Source of the DNA: Planctomycetota bacterium
Lineage (GTDB): Bacteria > Planctomycetota > UBA1135 > GCA-002686595
Direction of reading: 5' to 3'
Assembly (NCBI GenBank): GCA_028823185.1
Contig: JAPKBY010000015.1
Location: 1-13,593 of the forward strand
DNA length: 13,593 nucleotides
A program made the translations under genes and the position numbers. Shown one piece after another: positions 1-8,707 of the stretch (positions are counted from its first letter, which is position 1; every line of letters begins with the position of its first letter). Below the pieces are notes generated by a model. The model had not been told where the DNA came from. It saw only the letters and a program-made list of their open reading frames with translations, and ran no database searches.

Positions 1-12
1 GCTCAATAAAAC

Positions 13-45
13 AGGGGGTCGTCCGGCGCGTTCGGATGGCCCCCT
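13..45. terminator. Bidirectional rho-independent terminator-like hairpin
   Basis: A 13-bp stem pairs 13-25 with 33-45, starting with AGGGGG against CCCCCT and including two G-T wobbles, around a 7-nt loop (26-32). On the plus strand it is followed by a T-rich tract (CTTCTTTT, about 46-53). On the minus strand the flank reads GTTTTATT. Both strands therefore have the hairpin-plus-U-tract form of an intrinsic terminator. It lies about 80 nt past the metG stop on the minus strand and could also end a plus-strand gene to the left of the window. Function is inferred from structure only. Confidence 0.75.
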
Positions 46-125
46 CTTCTTTTGTCAGCTACCCCTTTTCTTCTCTTTGTGAGCTCAGGGTGCGGCCCTG
101 CCAGGGGGGCTGCCATGGGGTGCTC

Positions 126-145
126 TCAGAGCTCGTCAGAGCTCG
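126..145. repeat. 10-bp perfect tandem duplication at the metG stop
   Basis: The 10-mer TCAGAGCTCG occurs twice in immediate succession (126-135 and 136-145). On the minus strand the distal copy supplies the TGA stop of metG, while the other copy is read in a different frame. Removing one copy in silico shifts the frame so that reading continues through the first copy's TGA and adds about 20 residues before a TAG near position 60. The repeat is seen directly; its evolutionary origin is inference. Confidence 0.8.
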
Positions 146-1850
146 CTAGAGCGCGCGTCTTAAGATTCGCGATCTCTGCCTCGATCTGAGCGTCTTCGAG
201 CTTGTCGAAGAGCCCAGCGACCTCTCCGAGCTTCTGGCCCGCAGGTATGAGCTGCCATGTCTCTGCGCATGGAGTCCCTGGCCAAGGAAGCTCTGCCACT
301 TCGCCGCTTTGTCCGAGCATCTCCCAGAGCGCTTGAGCCTTCCCGGGGAGCATGGGGGTCATCCAGTGGGCGAGCCAGCCTAAGTATTGGCAGCAAGCGC
401 CGAGGACGCTCCCGGCTTCAACCATGTCCGTCTTGCGTAGCTTCCAAGGAGCGGTCCTGTCGATGAAGACGTTCGCTACAGCAGCGTTCAGCAGGAGCTG
501 CTCCGCTGCCTTTCTGAAGCGGAAGGCGGTGATGTGTTCGGCCGGATCACCGATCGCGCCGCACTCATTTAAGAGCAAGCCTTCGAGTCGCGCGCGGTGT
601 GCCTCGTCAACGGGCGGAACGACGCCGTCAAAGTGCTTGTCTAGGAAGCGTAAGACGCGCGTGACTAAGTTGCCGATCGTATCCGCGAGTCCCGCATTCG
701 CTGTGGCTTGGAACTCTTTCCAGCTCCACTCGCTGTCAGAGGTCTCTGGCATACTCGCGATGAGATGGAAGCGCGCGACCTCCGGGTCATAACGCTCAAA
801 GAATTCATCCAGAGGGATCGTCCAGCCTTCAGAGGTGGAGAATTTGCCACCCTCGAGGTTGTAGAACTCATTGGCGGGGACTCGCCAGGGGAGGATGTAG
901 TCCTGTCCGACTCCATGCAGCATCGACGGGAAGACGAGCGTGTGGAAGGGGATGTTGTCCTTGCCGATGAAGTGCACGAGGCGGGTGTCTTTGTTCTGCC
1001 ACCAATCCTTCCAGCCGTCGGGGTCTCCATTAGCGGCAGACCACTCTGCGCTCATCGAGATATAGCCGATAGGTGCGTCAAACCAGACGTAAAGCACCTT
1101 TCCTTCCTCGCCGTCTACGAGATCTGAGGGCAGCTCGACGCCCCATTTCATGTCACGAGTGATCGGTCTAGCGTGCACGTCTTCGAGGAGCTTTCTTACG
1201 AAGGCGTCCACGTTAGGCTTCCAAGTCTTCTCACCAAACCAAGCGCCGACGGCCTCATCTCTGAGCTTCGGGAGGTCGAGGAAGAAGTGTGTTGTCTCTC
1301 GCTTCTCTGGTGCGTTCGTGCAAACGCGACAAGAGGGAGACACGAGCTTCAGGGGGTCTAGCCAAGAGCCACATGCCGGGCACTCGTCTCCGCGCGCGCT
1401 CTCGTGCCCACACTCTGGGCATCCGCCCAAGACGTAACGGTCGGCGAGGAAGAGCTCACATTGATTGCAGTAGAGCTGCTCCGAGGTCTGTTTCTGAAGG
1501 TAGCCGCGCTCTCGTAGTCGCTTGAAGAACTCGAGGCTGAACTCAGCGTGCTGCGGACAGGTGCTCGTTCCAGAGAAGATGTCGAACTCGATCCCGAAGG
1601 TCGTGAGCGTCTTTTCAATCTCCTTGTGCCAGCCTTCGACGTATTCAGAGTACTCCTGCCCGTTCTTGTCGGCTCCGATCGTGATGGCGACGCCGTGCTC
1701 ATCCGTTCCACAGATGAAGAGCGCGTCCTCTCCTTGGCGACGGAGGGCGCGGACATAGACATCGGCGGGCAGGTAGGCCCCGACCACGTGGCCGAAGTGA
1801 ATCGGTCCGTTCGCGTAGGGGAGCGCAGAGGTGACGAGGTAGCGGTTCAT
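126..1850 (-). CDS. metG: Methionine--tRNA ligase (MetRS)
   Basis: This class I aminoacyl-tRNA synthetase charges tRNA-Met with methionine in the cytoplasm. The N-terminus carries the expected start of the Rossmann fold and the HIGH signature in the form HFGH (residues 18-21). The connective-peptide insertion has four CxxC pairs (C128/C131, C144/C147, C157/C160, C174/C177), the pattern of MetRS with two zinc knuckles. The KMSKS loop is present as KFSTS (336-340), so the second lysine of the classical motif is threonine. The C-terminal alpha-helical anticodon-binding domain follows. At 574 residues the protein lacks the extra C-terminal tRNA-binding/dimerisation domain of about 100 residues found in E. 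coli-type enzymes, so it resembles monomeric MetRS. The start is the ATG at 1850; no strong Shine-Dalgarno is visible. The gene lies 83 nt downstream of the EI24-family gene on the same strand and may be co-transcribed with it. The stop codon falls in a 10-bp tandem duplication (126-145). Confidence 0.97.
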   Translation of the reverse strand: MNRYLVTSALPYANGPIHFGHVVGAYLPADVYVRALRRQGEDALFICGTDEHGVAITIGADKNGQEYSEYVEGWHKEIEKTLTTFGIEFDIFSGTSTCPQHAEFSLEFFKRLRERGYLQKQTSEQLYCNQCELFLADRYVLGGCPECGHESARGDECPACGSWLDPLKLVSPSCRVCTNAPEKRETTHFFLDLPKLRDEAVGAWFGEKTWKPNVDAFVRKLLEDVHARPITRDMKWGVELPSDLVDGEEGKVLYVWFDAPIGYISMSAEWSAANGDPDGWKDWWQNKDTRLVHFIGKDNIPFHTLVFPSMLHGVGQDYILPWRVPANEFYNLEGGKFSTSEGWTIPLDEFFERYDPEVARFHLIASMPETSDSEWSWKEFQATANAGLADTIGNLVTRVLRFLDKHFDGVVPPVDEAHRARLEGLLLNECGAIGDPAEHITAFRFRKAAEQLLLNAAVANVFIDRTAPWKLRKTDMVEAGSVLGACCQYLGWLAHWMTPMLPGKAQALWEMLGQSGEVAELPWPGTPCAETWQLIPAGQKLGEVAGLFDKLEDAQIEAEIANLKTRALASSDEL

Positions 1851-1933
1851 GAGTTGGGTCTATCCGAGGTCATCCTACGGGGAGAGAGCCTCCGAGTCAG
1901 GGGAGCGCGTGGAAGTCTCCTTGCGAGGAGAGG

Positions 1934-3040
1934 TCAGCGCGTCGTGTTCGCGGGCGCTTTCGGCCGCAGCGAGGTCTTGTCTAGTCTGCAGATGAGCCAC
2001 AGGCCTCCGACTGAGGCAGAGGGGACCATGACGAGGGGGCCGAGGATGGGGATGATGAAGAGCAGACCGCAGATCGCTCCAAAGGCCGTGACAGGGAGGA
2101 AGTTATTGCGGATGAAGGCGATCCGCTGTGCCGTCGACCACTGTCGCCTTGAGAAGGGGATGTCGAGCAGGGTGATGGCGGTTGGAAAGCCAGCGAGGAA
2201 GCCGAAGAGGAAGCTCCCGACGACAGGGATGAAGTGCAGCGGAGAGAGGAGGACGAGCGCGAGGCCTGCGAGGAGGGCGGCCTTGATGCTGACCCAGACC
2301 GTCCCAGCCTCCGTACGCACGACCCATATGAGCCATCTCCCGAAGCTGCGATGGAGGAGCGCTGTGAGGAGGAGCGGGAGAGGGATGGCGAGGAGCTTCA
2401 GCCAAGTGCTGGGCGTCTCCCAAAGGAAGAAGATCAAGGCCCCGAGGAACAACTGGCTGGTCGTGATTACGGCGCAGCGTGTGACCGAGAGTTCGTCGGG
2501 CCTCTGGATCGTGTCGCGGGGGTCTTTACCGAACCAGCGCTTCTCGAAGCGCCCTTGGATCTGATCGAGGAATGGACCTGCTAGGGCCTCGTAGAGGATC
2601 GAGAAGGTGTAGAAGGAGAGCAGGGCAAAGAGCACGAGGAAGGTGAAGAAGCCCGCGGTGTAGCCCGCGACCACTGCCGTTCCTGTCTCGATGAGCCATG
2701 CTGCTGCGTCCCGGATCCAGCCCTCTTCGAGGTCCAAGGCGCTCGGGTTATTGAGATTTGCCGCATCGAGCACTTGCTGAATGAGGCCCCAGGCGTGGAA
2801 GAAGAGGAAGGCGAAGGCGAGCGAGGTCAGAAGGACAGGCGGGACGAGGAAGCGCTTGACCCCACCTGTCGTGAGGAGGAGCGCGAAGCCCTTGGGGAGG
2901 GCAGAGAGGCCCAGGCCTATGCGTTTGCCTAGATTCGACTCTGGGGATCCGATAGGAGAGTCCCCTGGTCTGGCAGAACAGTGGGGGCAGTCGTCCAGAG
3001 GGGAGTCGTAGCCGCAGGTGTCGCAGGGGATGATGTGCAT
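1934..3040 (-). CDS. EI24/CysZ-family integral membrane protein with N-terminal zinc ribbon
   Basis: With the ATG at 3040 the protein is 368 residues. It opens with a short rubredoxin-like zinc-ribbon motif, CDTCGYDSPLDDCPHC (two CxxC pairs within the first about 22 residues). After a hydrophilic linker come several hydrophobic membrane segments. The motif YEALAGPFLDQIQ after the second/third segment, and the C-terminal block with LLDIPFSRRQW followed by a hydrophobic IIPILGPLVMVPSASVGG run, match the EI24 domain family (formerly DUF540), which includes the bacterial sulfate permease CysZ. That family similarity gives the membrane location, but the substrate cannot be told from sequence, and no cys genes lie nearby. 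The frame is open to a GTG at 3082 and an ATG at 3073. I chose 3040 because homologous zinc ribbons usually begin close to the start; this is uncertain. metG follows 83 nt downstream. Confidence 0.85.
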   Translation of the reverse strand: MHIIPCDTCGYDSPLDDCPHCSARPGDSPIGSPESNLGKRIGLGLSALPKGFALLLTTGGVKRFLVPPVLLTSLAFAFLFFHAWGLIQQVLDAANLNNPSALDLEEGWIRDAAAWLIETGTAVVAGYTAGFFTFLVLFALLSFYTFSILYEALAGPFLDQIQGRFEKRWFGKDPRDTIQRPDELSVTRCAVITTSQLFLGALIFFLWETPSTWLKLLAIPLPLLLTALLHRSFGRWLIWVVRTEAGTVWVSIKAALLAGLALVLLSPLHFIPVVGSFLFGFLAGFPTAITLLDIPFSRRQWSTAQRIAFIRNNFLPVTAFGAICGLLFIIPILGPLVMVPSASVGGLWLICRLDKTSLRPKAPANTTR

Positions 3041-3156
3041 GGTCGGGTGTGTCCTCGCGGGGGCGGGGCTCATAGAATGCACGCTCTCACGGGCATGGGT
3101 TCAAGTCCTTGCACGCAATCCATTGATTTATTGCGCCATCGCGCAGGCACTTCCTT

Positions 3157-4326
3157 ATGGAACCTTATCGATCTCTAGACTTCTTCGGACTCGAAGAGCG
3201 CCTCAGCGAAGAACATTTGATGGTCCGCGACACCGTAAGGACGTGGGTCTCTGAGCGCTTCTTACCCGTCATCGCAGACCACTTCGAGGCTGGGACATTC
3301 CCTATGGAGCTGATCTCCGAGGTCGCTCAGCTCGGGGTCTTTGGCGCCAACCTGCCAGAGGAGTACGGCTGCGCTGGTTTTGACAACGTGGCCTATGGCT
3401 TGATCTGTCAAGAGCTCGAGCGCGGAGACAGCGGTCTACGCTCCTTTGTATCCGTGCAAGGATCGCTCGTCATGTGGCCGATCTTTGCCTATGGCAGCGA
3501 AGAGCAGAAGCAGCGGTGGCTCCCCGCGCTCGCGAGCGGTGAGAAGATCGGCTGCTTCGGCTTGACCGAACCAGACTTCGGCTCCAACCCCGGTGGAATG
3601 CTTACGACCGCGCGTCGTGACGGTAGTGACTGGGTGATCGATGGACGCAAGATGTGGATCACCAACGGCACGATCTCTGATGTGGCCATCGTTTGGGCGC
3701 GCACAGAGGAGGGCATCCGTGGATTCCTCGTCGAATCAGGTCTCCCCGGATTCAGCGCGCCAGAGCAGAAGAAGAAGTGGAGCCTGCGCGCGTCGACGAC
3801 GAGCGAGCTCGTGCTCGATGGTGTGCGTGTGCCTGACTCTGCCCGATTGCCTGGCGCTGAGGGTTTGAAGGGACCGCTCTCCTGTCTCTCTCAGGCACGC
3901 TATGGCATCGCTTGGGGTGCGCTAGGTGCAGCGACGGCGTGCTTTCATGAGGGCCTCAGCTACTCCAAACAGCGCATCATCTTTGACAAGCCGCTCGCCG
4001 GTTTTCAGCTCGCTCAGAAGAAGTTTGCTGACATGGCGACGCGCATCACCTGTGGACAGATGCTCGCCTATGAGCTGGGCCGGTTAAAAGACGCTGGGAA
4101 GGTGACCTCGTACCAGATCTCGATGGCGAAGCGCAACAACGTCGAGGTCGGCTTAGAGACAGCTCGGGTGGTTCGCGACATGCTCGGTGCCAACGGCATC
4201 AGCCTCGAGTATCAGACGGGTCGGCACATGCTGAACCTTGAGTCGGTCTCCACCTATGAAGGCACGCATGACATCCACACGCTCGCCATCGGTGAGGCGT
4301 TGACAGGGATTCAGGCCTATAGGTGA
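3157..4326 (+). CDS. gcdH: Glutaryl-CoA dehydrogenase (acyl-CoA dehydrogenase family)
   Basis: This FAD-dependent enzyme oxidatively decarboxylates glutaryl-CoA to crotonyl-CoA in lysine, hydroxylysine and tryptophan catabolism. At 389 residues it covers the whole acyl-CoA dehydrogenase fold. Features that separate it from generic acyl-CoA dehydrogenases are the DSGLRSFVSVQGSLVM stretch, whose R95 matches the substrate-carboxylate-binding arginine of human GCDH (Arg94), and the C-terminal TYEGTHDIH segment with the catalytic base Glu368, ending in ALTGIQAYR as in GCDH. The flavin-contact segment FGLTEPDFGSNPGGM (134-148), the WITN motif (167-170) and the ARYGIAWGALGA helix (247-258) are also typical. 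The ATG at 3157 aligns with the mature start of known GCDH; the Shine-Dalgarno is weak. The gene is divergent from the EI24 gene. The 135 nt that follow hold no convincing terminator or small gene. No electron-transfer flavoprotein or other lysine-degradation gene is present in the window. Confidence 0.95.
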   Translation: MEPYRSLDFFGLEERLSEEHLMVRDTVRTWVSERFLPVIADHFEAGTFPMELISEVAQLGVFGANLPEEYGCAGFDNVAYGLICQELERGDSGLRSFVSVQGSLVMWPIFAYGSEEQKQRWLPALASGEKIGCFGLTEPDFGSNPGGMLTTARRDGSDWVIDGRKMWITNGTISDVAIVWARTEEGIRGFLVESGLPGFSAPEQKKKWSLRASTTSELVLDGVRVPDSARLPGAEGLKGPLSCLSQARYGIAWGALGAATACFHEGLSYSKQRIIFDKPLAGFQLAQKKFADMATRITCGQMLAYELGRLKDAGKVTSYQISMAKRNNVEVGLETARVVRDMLGANGISLEYQTGRHMLNLESVSTYEGTHDIHTLAIGEALTGIQAYR

Positions 4327-4461
4327 GCTGCTCTGAAGGGCGAGCTGGCCTCGGGAGCTCCAAGGTGCCCATGCGCCGCTCTTCGATAAACTCGAGCTCT
4401 CTTCTAGAGCCGCCGACTAAGTGGAGAAACAGAGGGCGAGAAGTGGTCTTATGTTGAGCAT

Positions 4462-6768
4462 ATGAGCTCTTCCTACTCAACAAGCTCCGTGCTCGGCGTG
4501 CTGTTCCTCGCGCTCGCGACCGCCTGTGGAGACGCCGCGGTCTCTGAGGCTGCCGTGGTCAGCTTCGAGCGCTTGGAGCTTGAGCCGGTCCTGGCGCCGC
4601 TGGAGGCGCCAAAGGTTGAGCTCTGCGCGAGCATCGGTGACCTCGGAGGAGTGACGGATTGCAAAGATTGGACTCTAAAGGGAGCTAACTTTGAGTTCAT
4701 GGATGAGCCGAGCGGGCGCGTCTTGAAGGTCGGTCGAGCCAAACCCGCCCAAATCCTGATCCCCATCGATCTGCGCTTCACGAGCGCTTGCGAAGTGACG
4801 GTTCGATTGATCGCCCGTGTTCAGCCTTTTGGACTCACGAGCAGTCTCATCGCTCGTGGAGAGGTGATCGCTCAGTCTTCAGCAGACGTCGGCCCCTGGA
4901 AGAACCAGCAAGAGATCGCGCTCCGCTTCTCGAGCGAAGAGTCTGCGGGGAAGAAGATCGATCACATCGCGCTCGATTTTTCACCTGGTGTGGACCCTGT
5001 CTTTCTCTATTCGGTGAGCATTGAAAATGTGAGCCCCGGCGCCCGGGCGCCTTCGGGTGCTTACGGCGGGTGGGAGCTCGTTGAGATCGGCACCGACGCT
5101 CGCCGCTCGACCTTCCTCGCGCCCGGGCAGCCGCTGCTCACCAGCTACCTGGTGGACAGGCCGCAGCTCAGCTTGCGCTTCTCTCAAGGAGCTTCGGCTG
5201 AGTTTCATAGTCCGATCGGAGCTCCGCTCTGGCTGACTGTGACAGGCGACGGTGAAGAGGCGGAGCAGCTCGCGCTAAGTTTGAAGCCGAGTGAGGCGCT
5301 CGGTTGGAAGGAGAGCGTTGTCTCTCTCGACCGCTGGCTCGGTGAGGAGATCTCGATTGAGTTTGAGTTGGATTCCGCGGTGGAGGGCTACCGAGCGCTG
5401 AGCCAGCCGATCGTGACGGCTAGTAGAGAGGCTCCTCCGACGGTGCTCTTGATCACCTCGGACACGCATCGCGCAGATCATCTGGGCTTCCTGATGGAAG
5501 AGGGAGAGCTGCGCACGGATGCAATTGATGAGCTCGCGAGCCGCGGCCTGGTCTTCACCGATGCGATCGCGAGCATCAACAACACGACCCCTTCGCATGT
5601 CGCCTTGATGACTGGGCTCTCACCGCGAGACACTGGCGTGACCGCCAATGCGCTGCCCATTAGCGATGCCGCGCCGACCCTCGCCGAGGCCTTCCGCGAC
5701 CAAGGCTATGCGACGCTCGCTGCCGTCAGCGCGTCGCCCGTTAGCTATCAGTATTGTGGCCTTGGCCAAGGCTTTGACCGCTACACAGGCCCCGGTGAAC
5801 GGAGCGCTCGAGACTCCGCTGAGACCTTCCGAGAGCTTGAGGCTTGGCTGCCTGATTACACAGATGCCCCGCTCTTTATCTGGGTTCATCTCTACGACGC
5901 TCACGGGCCATACGATCCTCCGGAGGCATATCGACACCTCTACTATCCGGAAGACTCGGACCCCTATTTGGTCGATGAGAGTGCTCCCGAAGCCCGCGTG
6001 CCCTACTGGGACCGCGGTCTTCAAGATTCGAGCTATGCGAACGCGCTCTACCGCTCGGAGATCACTTATCAAGATGAGCTCCTGCAGAGCTTCTTAGATC
6101 GCCCACGCTTTCAGGATTCGATCATCGCCTTTACGGCTGATCATGGAGAGACCTTAGATCGAGGCCTAGAGGAGCCCTTCGGTCATCTGAGCTTGACCTA
6201 TAACACTCTCGCCATCCCCTTGATCGTGGTCGCACCAGCTCTCACAAGCGGCGAGCTCAGCACAGCTCCGGTCGAACAGATTGACGTCGGGCGCACCCTC
6301 CTGAACTTAGCTGGGCATCTAGACGTTGAGTTTCCAGGGCGAGATCTCCTCGCTGAGCGTGAGGGGATCGAGCGGCCTCGCTTCAGCGTGCAATCCAATG
6401 GTGATGGGGTCTCAGTCCTCTACGATCGCTGGCTTCTTCTGCTCAATCTGACCGGGCGCCAGAGAGATTGGGGCCCCTTAGAGGAGACGCTCCACGGCGT
6501 TCGCCTCTTCGATGTCAGAGCGGATCCATTCTGTGAGCATGATGTGAGCCGAGACCATTCGGTTGAGACTGAGCGTCTCAGAGGCTTGGCCATTGAGTGG
6601 TTAGGGAAAGGCGCGCAGAACAGCTGGCTGGCAGAGATCGATGGCAGTCGCTTAGAGATCCAACGCAAGCTGGAAGAGCTCGGCTATACGGCGTCTGAGA
6701 GCGCGGGCAGCGCTGGCTCTTGGATTGATCCCGACTGTGATTGCGCGCGCTGCGCAGAGTTTCGCTGA
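4462..6768 (+). CDS. Sulfatase-like (alkaline phosphatase superfamily) lipoprotein hydrolase/transferase
   Basis: The 768-residue product begins with a signal peptide ending in LALATAC, a plausible if non-ideal lipobox with Cys22, so it is probably a lipoprotein facing the periplasm or outside. Residues about 50-320 contain no motif I recognise but look beta-rich, perhaps one or two jelly-roll modules. The sulfatase-type domain occupies about 326-645: metal ligands in SDTHRADHLG (D334, D339), the nucleophile segment NNTTPSHVALMTG (374-386), HLYDAHGPYDPP (476-487), ADHGET (559-564) and a late His575. At the nucleophile, the classical CxPSR is TTPSH: Thr375 replaces the Cys/Ser that becomes formylglycine, and His379 replaces Arg. 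It therefore should not need formylglycine-generating enzyme, and it may be a phosphatase, phosphodiesterase or phospho-transferase rather than a true sulfatase. The substrate is unknown. The extreme C-terminus is Cys-rich (CDCARC, 759-764). The gene ends 2 nt from the convergent DUF1844 gene. Confidence 0.88.
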   Translation: MSSSYSTSSVLGVLFLALATACGDAAVSEAAVVSFERLELEPVLAPLEAPKVELCASIGDLGGVTDCKDWTLKGANFEFMDEPSGRVLKVGRAKPAQILIPIDLRFTSACEVTVRLIARVQPFGLTSSLIARGEVIAQSSADVGPWKNQQEIALRFSSEESAGKKIDHIALDFSPGVDPVFLYSVSIENVSPGARAPSGAYGGWELVEIGTDARRSTFLAPGQPLLTSYLVDRPQLSLRFSQGASAEFHSPIGAPLWLTVTGDGEEAEQLALSLKPSEALGWKESVVSLDRWLGEEISIEFELDSAVEGYRALSQPIVTASREAPPTVLLITSDTHRADHLGFLMEEGELRTDAIDELASRGLVFTDAIASINNTTPSHVALMTGLSPRDTGVTANALPISDAAPTLAEAFRDQGYATLAAVSASPVSYQYCGLGQGFDRYTGPGERSARDSAETFRELEAWLPDYTDAPLFIWVHLYDAHGPYDPPEAYRHLYYPEDSDPYLVDESAPEARVPYWDRGLQDSSYANALYRSEITYQDELLQSFLDRPRFQDSIIAFTADHGETLDRGLEEPFGHLSLTYNTLAIPLIVVAPALTSGELSTAPVEQIDVGRTLLNLAGHLDVEFPGRDLLAEREGIERPRFSVQSNGDGVSVLYDRWLLLLNLTGRQRDWGPLEETLHGVRLFDVRADPFCEHDVSRDHSVETERLRGLAIEWLGKGAQNSWLAEIDGSRLEIQRKLEELGYTASESAGSAGSWIDPDCDCARCAEFR

Positions 6769-6770
6769 GT

Positions 6771-7069
6771 TCAGCTTGTGACGTCGTCGATGGTCGCTTC
6801 GCTGGCCTTGGCGTAAGCGCCCTCTAGGTCGCGCACGACCCCTTCGAGGTGCTCTTTCTCGTCGTCGGCGAGGTTTCCTGTCGTCTTCTCAGTGAGCATC
6901 CGCAGGTCCTCGAGGACCATCTTGGCTGTTGGGAGGTTCACCTGCTTGGTGCCCGTCACAGGGTTCTCGAGGACGCCTAATCCGAGCAAGCCTTGATAGC
7001 CCATGCGCTGGATCATGAGGAGAAAGTTGCCCCCGGGGAGGGGGAGATCTGCTGCTGTTCGTTCTTCAC

Positions 7070-7073
<4 letters not shown>
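6771..7073 (-). CDS. DUF1844 domain-containing protein
   Basis: This is a small, acidic, soluble protein of 100 residues. The central block, with a hydrophobic helix (FLLMIQRMGYQGLLGLG), then ENPVTGTKQVNLPTAKMVLE and DLRMLTEKTTGNLADDEK, follows the DUF1844 pattern, where an NP.TGE/K..VNL..A...I/L motif precedes two helices. No catalytic residues are recognisable and the family has no established function. Its ATG overlaps the pyrG stop as ATGA (7070-7073), so its translation is probably coupled to CTP synthase. A weak AGAGAG Shine-Dalgarno lies about 9 nt upstream inside pyrG. It is the last gene of the minus-strand cluster, and its stop is 2 nt from the stop of the convergent sulfatase-like gene, leaving no intergenic room for a terminator. 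Confidence 0.88.

Positions 7074-8706
<1,633 letters not shown>

Positions 8707-8707
<1 letters not shown>

Noticed and set aside
1872..1900. Promoter for metG on the minus strand (CTGACT-17 nt-TAGGAT)
   Set aside because: Only 4 of 6 matches in each element. Co-transcription with the upstream EI24 gene explains expression equally well.
1548..2564. Plus-strand open frame of 338 codons opposite metG and the EI24 gene
   Set aside because: It lies antisense to two well-supported genes and spans their junction. Its translation is Arg/Ser-rich with no recognisable motif, a typical shadow of GC-rich coding DNA.
3077..3116. Short direct repeat TGCACGC (3078-3084 and 3110-3116) upstream of gcdH as an operator or attachment site
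   Set aside because: Seven bases with no symmetry and no adjacent integrase or regulator; expected by chance.
3074..3122. tRNA-like T-arm (GGGTTCAAGTCC followed by a CCA-like end) on the plus strand
   Set aside because: Only the T-loop resembles a tRNA. The T-stem has two mismatches plus a wobble, no anticodon arm with U33 fits at the right distance, and no 5' acceptor strand pairs with the 3' end. At best it is a chance match or a decayed fragment.
4342..4361. Hairpin after gcdH (GAGCT paired with AGCTC) as a terminator
   Set aside because: The stem is only 5 bp, the loop is 9 nt and there is no T-tract. GAGCTC is also very frequent in this sequence.
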